Of a DNA stretch of 6,225 nt, positions 1-5,189 are shown in pieces. Each line of letters starts with the position of its first letter. The stretch's first letter is position 1. Position numbers and translations under genes: made by a program. The notes under the pieces were generated by a model. That model did no database searches. It saw nothing but the letters and a program-made list of their open reading frames with translations, and was not told the origin of the DNA. Source of the DNA: CAYRSA01 sp964494845 (GTDB lineage: Bacteria > Patescibacteriota > Saccharimonadia > Saccharimonadales > JAGQNJ01); assembly GCA_964494845.1 (NCBI GenBank), contig CAZBSC010000034.1:1-6225 (forward strand), in the 5' to 3' direction.

Positions 1-12
1 TACAATCCACAT
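1..12 (-). CDS. Start of a leftward gene, cut by the window edge
   Basis: Only the first four codons (Met-Trp-Ile-Val) of a candidate leftward gene lie in the window. The start is supported by context rather than by coding content. An ATG at 12-10 follows an AGGGGA Shine-Dalgarno-like run at 26-21 with 8 nt spacing, and that in turn lies downstream of a TATAAT box at 49-44. Promoter, ribosome site and start codon are therefore in the right order and at sensible distances. The product cannot be named from four residues, and the call is an inference. Confidence 0.35.
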
Positions 13-43
13 AGCTTATTTCCCCTGTTATTAGTGTATTTAC

Positions 44-75
44 ATTATACCACTTCCGCCCACTGTTTTCGTCAA
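44..75 (-). promoter_or_regulatory. Promoter of the left-edge gene (extended -10)
   Basis: On the minus strand a perfect TATAAT (49-44) is preceded by TGG, giving an extended -10 element. A TTGACG -35-like hexamer lies at 75-70, but with a long 20-nt spacer, so the extended -10 probably carries most of the activity. Predicted transcription start is near 37, giving a leader of about 25 nt that contains the AGGGGA ribosome site. It lies just past the tRNA terminator, consistent with a new transcription unit. Confidence 0.45.
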
Positions 76-81
76 AAAATG

Positions 82-114
82 AAAAAAGACCATGATAAGA
101 TGGTCTTTATTTTT
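82..114 (-). terminator. Bidirectional intrinsic terminator after the tRNA genes
   Basis: A perfect 9-bp stem is formed by 85-93 and 100-108 around a 6-nt loop (94-99). On the minus strand it is followed directly by a run of Ts (87-82), so it ends the leftward tRNA transcript shortly after the CCA end of tRNA-Leu at 114. On the plus strand the same stem is followed by TTTATTTTT, so it could also act on rightward transcription. The hairpin starts within 6 nt of the tRNA 3' end, leaving a very short 3' trailer. Confidence 0.8.
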
Positions 115-201
115 GGTGGGCGAGGAGGGACTCGAACCCTCAAGGTTTATTCAACCAGCGGATTTTAAGTCCACCGCGTATACCAATTCCGCCACTCGCC
201 C
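114..201 (-). tRNA. tRNA-Leu (anticodon UAA)
   Basis: This is an 88-nt leucine tRNA with an encoded CCA (116-114). The 7-bp acceptor stem GGGCGAG/CTCGCCC is perfect, with A73 as discriminator. The anticodon arm is GTGGA-CTTAAAA-TCCGC, giving anticodon TAA, which reads UUA/UUG codons. A long class II variable arm follows, as expected for leucine. The D-loop has the usual GG, and the T-arm GAGGG-TTCGAGT-CCCTC is fully canonical. It lies 13 nt downstream of tRNA-Cys on the same strand, so the two are almost certainly cotranscribed. It serves as a useful canonical control for the odd tRNA-Cys beside it. Confidence 0.97.
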
Positions 202-214
202 TTTTAGTTGTTAA

Positions 215-288
215 TGGAGGTGCGTGCGGGTAACGCTCCCGCCTACCAGGTTTTGCAGACCTGTGCCTAACTTCTCGGCCAACGCACC
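215..288 (-). tRNA. tRNA-Cys (anticodon GCA) with non-canonical T-loop
   Basis: This is a 74-nt tRNA with encoded CCA (217-215). The acceptor stem GGTGCGT/ACGCACC is perfect, and the discriminator is U73, the hallmark of cysteine tRNAs. The anticodon arm is CAGGT-CTGCAAA-ACCTG, anticodon GCA. The 4-nt variable region GTAG puts G at position 48 opposite G15, the G15:G48 pair known from E. coli tRNA-Cys. The T-stem GCGGG/CCCGC is perfect, but the T-loop reads AGCGTTA instead of the near-universal TTCRANY pattern. The D-loop AGAAGTTA has A where G18 is expected. Identity as cysteine tRNA is firm; the elbow is abnormal (see findings). A sequencing error is unlikely to explain so many changes next to perfect stems. 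Confidence 0.9.
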
Positions 289-301
289 GCAATACCTAGA
301 C

Positions 302-310
302 ATTCTACCA
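302..310 (-). promoter_or_regulatory. Possible extended -10 promoter for the tRNA pair
   Basis: On the minus strand TGG-TAGAAT occupies 310-302, an extended -10 with one mismatch from TATAAT. It would start transcription near 295, a few nucleotides before the tRNA-Cys 5' end at 288. No convincing -35 hexamer is visible. The TGGTANAATG string closely resembles the left-edge promoter, which supports the call. Read-through from the upstream membrane-protein gene is the alternative. Confidence 0.4.
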
Positions 311-321
311 AAAAACACCTC

Positions 322-343
322 AAAAAGAGACATGTTTTTCTCT
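322..343 (-). terminator. Weak hairpin at the end of the membrane-protein gene
   Basis: A 5-bp AGAGA/TCTCT stem (343-339 with 330-326) and 8-nt loop are followed on the minus strand by TTTT (325-322). The stem overlaps the stop codon at 344-342. It is short and AT-rich, so termination is probably partial at best. It would separate the protein operon from the tRNAs if they have their own promoter. Confidence 0.3.
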
Positions 344-1193
344 AGTGATGCAAAAAGAATAATTTATAGGCTTCGATAAAGCCCCATACTGCTAGGCCGA
401 TGAAGGCTATCGAGCCCAAGAATGATATAACTGGGTTCTTGACCGCGGCAATAGTTTTTTTCGGCGAGATGAACAGGAAAATATTTAACAGCATATGCCC
501 TACTATTACTCCGATTCCAAAACCAAAAACATTGACGATATTAAATAATGGCACATAACCGGCAAAATCATCGAGGCCTAACAAAAATGGCACAGTGAAC
601 GAAATAGCCAATAGCCCCAGAAGTGTGTTCTTGGTCACAGCTTTCAGGGTGTGCGATGGCACAATCTTTGACAAGAACGGGTCGACGACTTTATTCCACT
701 TGGCCAATGCCTTGTCCAAGACTTTTACCATAATTCGAAACCACTTTGGATATGATTTATTCTCTGTATCGATAAAACTAACCCCGTCTTGGGCCAAGCG
801 CATCAAAACCAACCCTGCCAATAAAACCATAAGACCTAGTAGCCAGTTTACTTCTTTAAAAAATGCCCAGATTAGTAAAACCAACATTGTGCCCAGCGCA
901 TTACCTAGTGCTGTGCCAATCTCGATACCGATTCTGCCTTTTATTCCGGGATTTTTATCCATTAAACGCCCGATGTAAATGGCAAAATCAATCGACGTTT
1001 TCAGGTAAACAGTTAGACCAACGAGTATGTCCGGTAATCTGATAGTCGTTAAAATTGGTTCATTTATAAAGTGGTTGAGCGCCAGCACTTCTAGCCAAAG
1101 CAAGACAACCAAAAATCCACAAACAATAAAAGTTAGTGCCAGCGGTACTAATCGCCATATTCCACCGTCATGGCCGGCATCGTTCGCCATCAT
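342..1193 (-). CDS. Integral membrane protein with an internal repeat, possible ion transporter
   Basis: The predicted protein is 283 aa and very hydrophobic, with about six or seven membrane segments and a polar loop near residues 140-185. Two halves share a motif. The first has KTSIDFAIYIG (about 65-75) followed by GTALGNALG (about 93-101). The second has LGLDDFAGYV (about 205-214) followed by GVIVGHMLLN (about 228-237). In-membrane acidic residues (Asp69; Asp208 and Asp209) in duplicated halves are typical of small cation or solute exporters such as the LysE/CadD/TerC/GDT1 superfamily. Membership is inferred from architecture, and I cannot name the substrate. An earlier in-frame ATG at 1211 exists, but the ATG at 1193 is preferred: GAGG (1204-1201) lies 7 nt upstream, and this ATG forms an ATGA overlap with the stop of the upstream phosphatase-like gene, implying translational coupling. 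Confidence 0.8.
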   Translation of the reverse strand: MMANDAGHDGGIWRLVPLALTFIVCGFLVVLLWLEVLALNHFINEPILTTIRLPDILVGLTVYLKTSIDFAIYIGRLMDKNPGIKGRIGIEIGTALGNALGTMLVLLIWAFFKEVNWLLGLMVLLAGLVLMRLAQDGVSFIDTENKSYPKWFRIMVKVLDKALAKWNKVVDPFLSKIVPSHTLKAVTKNTLLGLLAISFTVPFLLGLDDFAGYVPLFNIVNVFGFGIGVIVGHMLLNIFLFISPKKTIAAVKNPVISFLGSIAFIGLAVWGFIEAYKLFFLHH

Positions 1194-1726
1194 AAATCTA
1201 CCTCTATGCAACTACCCTGCGGCACAGGCACATCCCATGCTTGCTCGTAGGTCAGGTTTTTAACAATCGCATAAAATTCTTGGATGATGACCATAGATGT
1301 AACTATTAAAACCGTTTGGTATTTCTTCTGCTTTAATTCTTGGATAAAACTTTCGACACGTTTTTTTAGGTCTTCCTGCGACTCTCCATCATTAAACCTT
1401 ACAGTCCATCTATTTTCTACACTATCCAACGCCTCGTGATAGACCAAATAATGAACATCTTCGAAACCAGTTCTTACATCGTTCAGTCGCGCATCAACCT
1501 TTAGCGGTATTTTATGATGTACGTTTATGATTTCTGCTGTTTGCTTTGTTCTCTTTAGTTCGGATATATAAATCGTATCAAACTGTACGTTCTGCAATTT
1601 TGTTGCAAGTTTTTTAGCCTGTTCGATGCCTTTTGCTGTCAAATAGACGTCTTTAGAAGGATCAGAGTTGCTCAGACCCAGCTCGTTATAATTGGTCAAG
1701 CCATGCCTGACTAGATATATTTTCAC
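1190..1726 (-). CDS. Histidine phosphatase family protein lacking the second catalytic His
   Basis: This 178-aa protein has the phosphoglycerate-mutase/histidine-phosphatase fold signature. The N-terminal LVRHG gives the phospho-accepting His8 flanked by Arg7. SELKRTKQTAEII (55-67) supplies the second conserved Arg (Arg59). NDGES (112-116) matches the usual GES phosphate-pocket segment. LND at 81-83 sits where a general-acid Glu is common. The usual VSHG/VTHG motif near the C-terminus reads IVTSM (141-145), so Ser144 replaces the second catalytic His. The protein may be a weak or altered phosphatase, or a phosphate-binding regulator. It starts with GTG and no clear Shine-Dalgarno, only 6 nt after a -10-like TACTAT, suggesting a leaderless mRNA. 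Its TGA stop overlaps the next gene's ATG. Family assignment is firm, substrate unknown. Confidence 0.88.
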   Translation of the reverse strand: MKIYLVRHGLTNYNELGLSNSDPSKDVYLTAKGIEQAKKLATKLQNVQFDTIYISELKRTKQTAEIINVHHKIPLKVDARLNDVRTGFEDVHYLVYHEALDSVENRWTVRFNDGESQEDLKKRVESFIQELKQKKYQTVLIVTSMVIIQEFYAIVKNLTYEQAWDVPVPQGSCIEVDL

Positions 1727-1732
1727 TTTACT

Positions 1733-1741
1733 ATAGTAGCA
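1733..1741 (-). promoter_or_regulatory. Extended -10 promoter directly before the GTG start
   Basis: On the minus strand TGC-TACTAT occupies 1741-1733, an extended -10 element in the 36-bp gap after the transpeptidase gene. Only six nucleotides (1732-1727) separate it from the GTG at 1726, so the predicted transcription start coincides with the start codon. No good -35 is visible. It would uncouple the phosphatase-like and membrane-protein genes from the transpeptidase promoter. Confidence 0.5.
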
Positions 1742-1762
1742 AAATATACGTAAATCGAGAGC

Positions 1763-2425
1763 CTAAACTGGGCGGACGCCCCAGACACTGACAGGGGTGC
1801 CTAGCGGAGAGTTATTCCATAGCTTTTTTGCGTCGTTATGCGTAACGTTAATGCAACCGTGGCTACCGGGCGTGCTAAAAGTAGATTCGTGTATGGCTTG
1901 CCCACCATAAAAGAACATAGAATAAGGCATTGGAGATCCGAATATTGATGATACGTGATCAATATCTTTGTAATATACGCTGTGATTACCAGTTCTGGTT
2001 GGTTCTGACTGACTTAGTCTAGGGTCACCTGATCGCATGCGTTCAGCGTTGTAGGTCCTAACCCCGTTTTTTGATAACCATAGTTTCTGGTTATTCAGAT
2101 CAGCGCAAATTCGCACACCGCGGGGCGGTGTATTGCCTTGCATTATTCCCCATGTATTAGGTCCTACGATTCCGTCAACGGAAAGGTTTTTTGTACACTG
2201 ATAGGATTTAATCGCGTTACAGGTTATTGGCCCCAGAACACCGTCTTGGGCAACACCAACTTTGGCCTGAACTTTTCTAACTGTGGCACCCGCAGCAGTG
2301 ATTCTACAACTAGTTGACTCAGCCGAAACAGCCGTACTACTAGCCGCGCTCACAACACCGGGGCTAAATGCCATAAAAGCGCAAGCAACAGTTACAAAAA
2401 ATAACGAAACAAATTTATTAAACAT
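1763..2425 (-). CDS. Exported L,D-transpeptidase with peptidoglycan-binding domain
   Basis: The 220-aa protein begins with a signal peptide: FNKF, a hydrophobic core, then GVVSA-A with likely cleavage near residue 27-28. A peptidoglycan-binding-1-like module follows (about 45-97), shown by the repeated DGVLGP and VDGIVGPNTW turns. A YkuD-type catalytic domain fills about 105-220. Its active site is a conserved His179 followed ten residues later by the SHGC motif; Cys191 is the nucleophile. These enzymes form 3-3 crosslinks in peptidoglycan or attach proteins to it, outside the membrane. The motif reads SHGCINV, with Asn where Arg is more usual. Cys40, Cys69, Cys77 and Cys107 lie outside the active site and could form disulfides after export. 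A TTG codon just upstream (2428) is less likely than the ATG at 2425. The gene has its own well-formed promoter. Confidence 0.93.
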   Translation of the reverse strand: MFNKFVSLFFVTVACAFMAFSPGVVSAASSTAVSAESTSCRITAAGATVRKVQAKVGVAQDGVLGPITCNAIKSYQCTKNLSVDGIVGPNTWGIMQGNTPPRGVRICADLNNQKLWLSKNGVRTYNAERMRSGDPRLSQSEPTRTGNHSVYYKDIDHVSSIFGSPMPYSMFFYGGQAIHESTFSTPGSHGCINVTHNDAKKLWNNSPLGTPVSVWGVRPV

Positions 2426-2432
2426 CAAATAT

Positions 2433-2461
2433 ATACTACACTATATTCCTAAAATAGTCAA
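2433..2461 (-). promoter_or_regulatory. Sigma-70-type promoter of the L,D-transpeptidase gene
   Basis: On the minus strand TTGACT (2461-2456), a 17-nt spacer and TAGTAT (2438-2433) make the best -35/-10 pair in the window. The -10 is followed by just 7 nt and then the ATG at 2425, so transcription should begin at or within a base or two of the start codon, giving a leaderless mRNA. Confidence 0.7.
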
Positions 2462-2488
2462 TGATAGATAATGTATAGGCTTTAGCGG

Positions 2489-2494
2489 TATAAT
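2489..2494 (+). promoter_or_regulatory. -10 box for the rightward CNNM-type gene
   Basis: A perfect TATAAT lies 11 nt before the ATG at 2506, so the predicted leader is about 3-5 nt. The AAGG immediately before the ATG is too close to act as a Shine-Dalgarno site. The -35 region (about 2465-2471) is a poor match. The 80-bp gap is shared with the oppositely directed transpeptidase promoter, whose -35 is about 28 bp away, so the two could influence each other. Confidence 0.55.
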
Positions 2495-2505
2495 TAAATC
2501 TAAGG

Positions 2506-3486
2506 ATGGAAAATAGTCTATTTGTTTTTGAGGTTGTTGCCCTGGTGGGGATGTCGGCTATTTGTTCGGGTCTTAATATTTCGTTGATGTCGCTTAACCT
2601 AGCTGACCTAGAACGAAAGGTAAAACTTGGCAGTAAAAACGCCGTGAAAGTACTACCGCTGCGTAAAAATAGCCATTTAACTCTTGCTAGTATATTGCTC
2701 ACAAACGTAGCGGTTATATCAACAACTTCCTTAGTAATCGATGAGAAATTGGGTGGCTTAATAGCAGGTGTCTCTAGCACGTTATTGATTGTGATTTTTG
2801 GCGAAGTTGTGCCCCAGGCATACTTCGCACGTTATGCACTGCGGGTGACAGCTCGTTTTGCGTGGCTACTCCGAATCATGATTATCTTGACTTACCCGGT
2901 ATCAAAACCTTTGCAAGTATTGTTAGATAGGCTTTTTGGGCATGAAAATGCAAAACTGCACAACCGTCGAGAGCTGGGACTGATTATTAGCGATCACGAT
3001 AGCAACAAATCCAGCGAGTTGGATAATGGTGAGATAAAAATCATGAAAGCTGCTCTGGCGCTCAGCGAAAAAAGGGTAAAAGAAATAATGACACCCATAA
3101 AGTATGTTTATTGGCTGGATGAAGATACGGTTATAGACGCTGGTCGCCTTGACGAGATTAAGGCCAAGAGTTATAGCAGAATTCCGATATTTGATAAAAA
3201 ACTCACCTCGTGCCGAGGAATATTACTAATGAAAGACCTGGTTGATGTTGATTTTGACAACCACCCCCAGAAAGTTACGGACCTAAAACTACACCCGACA
3301 AAACTCGTCGGCAGCATGACTATGTTAGACACCATGTTTCACAAGTTTATTTCCGCTAGAACTCACCTGATACCTATTGAGCGCGATGATCGTGTAGTTG
3401 GCGTAGTCACTATCGAGGACCTGGTCGAAGAAATCCTAGATCACGAGATAGAAGACGAGTCCGACCACATCAAAGGCCGAAAATAA
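2506..3486 (+). CDS. CNNM/DUF21 membrane protein with CBS pair, putative magnesium/cobalt transporter
   Basis: The protein is 326 aa. Residues 1-135 form a DUF21/CNNM transmembrane domain with three or so helices. It carries the characteristic SGLNISLMSL (21-30) and GEVVPQAYFARY (99-110) segments, conserved in CorB/CorC-like Mg2+ transporters and eukaryotic CNNM proteins. A CBS pair follows: CBS1 from about KEIMTP (192-197) to about 248, and CBS2 about 257-312, ending in GVVTIEDLVEEILDHEIEDE, the typical end of this module. CBS pairs bind adenine nucleotides and regulate transport. Only a short tail follows, so the CorC_HlyC C-terminal domain found in most bacterial homologues (about 420-450 aa in total) is absent. 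It is the only rightward gene here and ends 6 bp from the convergent ABC-F gene. Ion specificity is inferred from the family. Confidence 0.93.
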   Translation: MENSLFVFEVVALVGMSAICSGLNISLMSLNLADLERKVKLGSKNAVKVLPLRKNSHLTLASILLTNVAVISTTSLVIDEKLGGLIAGVSSTLLIVIFGEVVPQAYFARYALRVTARFAWLLRIMIILTYPVSKPLQVLLDRLFGHENAKLHNRRELGLIISDHDSNKSSELDNGEIKIMKAALALSEKRVKEIMTPIKYVYWLDEDTVIDAGRLDEIKAKSYSRIPIFDKKLTSCRGILLMKDLVDVDFDNHPQKVTDLKLHPTKLVGSMTMLDTMFHKFISARTHLIPIERDDRVVGVVTIEDLVEEILDHEIEDESDHIKGRK

Positions 3487-3492
3487 GCATTT

Positions 3493-5154
3493 TTAGTTGT
3501 CTATCATTAATGTTTCGCCGCCCATTTTTTTGGCAAAAAAGCTATCGTGAGAAATATAGATTATGGCGCCATGGTAGTTTTTCATGGCATTTTCCAGCTC
3601 TTCAATACTAGGCAGGTCTAGATGATTTGTGGGTTCATCCAAGATTAGAATGTGCGGGTCATCAACTAACATTGATATCAGCTGTATTCTCGCCTTTTGA
3701 CCACCACTCAGATTCTCGACCAGCATTTTGCCATCTGTCATTGGGTTAAAAAGATAGTCACTGAGTAGTTGTTTTACCTTTTGTTCGCTCACAGGTTGTT
3801 TTTTGTCTTCTAGTATTTGCTCTAGGGCTTGTTCCAGAGTTAGCTTCAGATAACGCGGGTTAATTTCTTGTTCGTATATGCCTATTTTTATTTCTTTTTC
3901 CACGGTGATCGTGCCCGCAAAACATTGTGACGACAGAGGTCTAGATGCTGCTTCTGACATTATCGCTTGTACTAGCGTCGACTTTCCGGCCCCGTTGCGA
4001 CCATGCAAGCGCAAGCGTTCACCTTCGCGGATAATGAAACTGAGGTTATCAAACAATGGTTTGTCGTCGTAGCCGAGGCTAACTTTGCTGGCCTGGATTA
4101 GTGTGCGTCCATGTGCATCATCGACTTTTTTGCGAGTCGACAATTTTATATTTTTTGCCTTATGCTTATCGTAGCTCGCAGATAGTTTATCGTTCATGCC
4201 CTGGGCAGACTCTTGGTCAATCCAGAACGAAGGCTTCACCGTTGCCCGTAACTCTTTAATCTGTTCTTGGGCTCGCTGTTCCTGTGATTTGAATCGTCGA
4301 ATTGTCCCGGGATTGCGGGCCTTTTCTTTCAGCCGACGAAACCTTATCACGTCTTCTTCCAAATTTTTAATGCGACGTTGAGACAGCTCGAACTCGTTGA
4401 CCTGATTGGTGACCTGGCTGGTGTTAGTCTTTAGATACGCGTCGTAATTACCGCGAAAGCTATAGCAATGGCCATCCCTAATTTCTAAGATTCGATCAAC
4501 AATACTCAGAACGTCTCGATCGTGCGTAACCACCAACACTGCCTCCTGGGCAGCCCGTAACCACTTTACGAAGGATGCCTTGGCTACGAAATCCATGTGG
4601 TTTGTTGGTTCGTCAATCAATGCGATATGACCACGACTACGCTGAACCTTGATAAGTTCTATCATTCGTTTTTGGCCGCCGCTAAGAGAGCCTACCATCT
4701 GGTGCATTTTGCTTTTGTCAATCTGATAGCTGTCAAAGGCTTGAGCTATTTCATCCTCAATTTGGTAATACTCTAACTGGCCAAAACGTTCTAACGCATC
4801 AGAGAACTCTTGCAGTTTTTTAGGATCACTACCCATTGTTTCGGGATAGGTATCGATGATATGAGTAAGTTGAGCATATTCTGGCAAATCACCTTGTATA
4901 TATTCTAATACTGTTTTTTTATCGTGCTCGTAGTGTTCCTGCCGGCTATTAATAACTACTGTCCCACGCTTGATTGTTATCTCGCCCTCAAAATCAGTAT
5001 CTTCCCCCGTTATAAGATGTAGTAATGTTGATTTGCCCGTACCATTACGCCCTATCAAACCGACTTTCTCGCCTTCTTGAATCTCGAAATTCAGGTCATG
5101 ATAAAGGACCTTATTGCCAAATGATTTTTCAGATACTTCTACAGATACGAGCAT
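3493..5154 (-). CDS. ABC-F family ATPase (ribosome-associated type)
   Basis: The 553-aa protein carries two ABC ATPase domains and no membrane segment, the ABC-F layout. Domain 1: Walker A GRNGTGKST (35-43), signature LSGGQ (157-161), Walker B with DEPTNH (181-186) and switch His211. A charged, coiled-coil linker of about 100 residues (about 245-345) follows, the segment that in ABC-F proteins reaches toward the ribosomal P-site tRNA. Domain 2: Walker A GRNGAGKST (385-393), LSGGQ (483-487), DEPTNH (506-511) and His536. All catalytic residues are intact and both Walker B ends carry the NH characteristic of ABC-F. No C-terminal extension is present. The family includes translation factors (EttA, Uup) and ribosome-protection resistance proteins (Vga, Lsa, Msr). 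Sequence alone does not decide between these, so no symbol is given. A TATAAT box lies 8 nt upstream of the ATG. Confidence 0.95.
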   Translation of the reverse strand: MLVSVEVSEKSFGNKVLYHDLNFEIQEGEKVGLIGRNGTGKSTLLHLITGEDTDFEGEITIKRGTVVINSRQEHYEHDKKTVLEYIQGDLPEYAQLTHIIDTYPETMGSDPKKLQEFSDALERFGQLEYYQIEDEIAQAFDSYQIDKSKMHQMVGSLSGGQKRMIELIKVQRSRGHIALIDEPTNHMDFVAKASFVKWLRAAQEAVLVVTHDRDVLSIVDRILEIRDGHCYSFRGNYDAYLKTNTSQVTNQVNEFELSQRRIKNLEEDVIRFRRLKEKARNPGTIRRFKSQEQRAQEQIKELRATVKPSFWIDQESAQGMNDKLSASYDKHKAKNIKLSTRKKVDDAHGRTLIQASKVSLGYDDKPLFDNLSFIIREGERLRLHGRNGAGKSTLVQAIMSEAASRPLSSQCFAGTITVEKEIKIGIYEQEINPRYLKLTLEQALEQILEDKKQPVSEQKVKQLLSDYLFNPMTDGKMLVENLSGGQKARIQLISMLVDDPHILILDEPTNHLDLPSIEELENAMKNYHGAIIYISHDSFFAKKMGGETLMIDN

Positions 5155-5162
5155 AACAGTCT

Positions 5163-5168
5163 ATTATA
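5163..5168 (-). promoter_or_regulatory. -10 box directly upstream of the ABC-F gene
   Basis: On the minus strand a perfect TATAAT lies at 5168-5163, in the 35-bp gap between the voltage-sensor gene and the ABC-F gene, and 8 nt before the ATG at 5154. Predicted transcription would start within about 2 nt of the start codon. The -35 region is poor. There is no purine-rich ribosome site between the box and the ATG. Confidence 0.55.
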
Positions 5169-5189
5169 CCGGAATTGTACTGTAATAAC

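Noticed and set aside
215..288. tRNA-Cys as a pseudogene or a selenocysteine-type tRNA
   Set aside because: All stems, the encoded CCA, the cysteine discriminator and the anticodon are intact, the anticodon is GCA rather than UCA, and the 7/5 acceptor/T-stem layout is ordinary.
1194..1211. Upstream ATG at 1211 as the start of the membrane-protein gene
   Set aside because: The GAGG ribosome site lies downstream of it and is correctly spaced for the ATG at 1193.
595..1263. Two rightward open frames (595-978 and 1027-1263)
   Set aside because: They are antisense to the membrane-protein and phosphatase-like genes, lack ribosome sites or promoters, and show no recognisable domains.
2283..2780. 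Open frames 2283-2471 (+) and 2436-2780 (-)
   Set aside because: They lie opposite the transpeptidase 5' end and the CNNM gene, both of which have clear domains. The 2436-2780 frame also spans the divergent promoter region.
3878..4381. Short rightward frames within the ABC-F gene
   Set aside because: They are opposite-strand shadows of conserved ABC-F coding sequence.
5155..5189. A frameshifted pore domain downstream of the voltage sensor
   Set aside because: Only 35 bp separate the genes, and none of this sequence encodes a selectivity filter in any frame.
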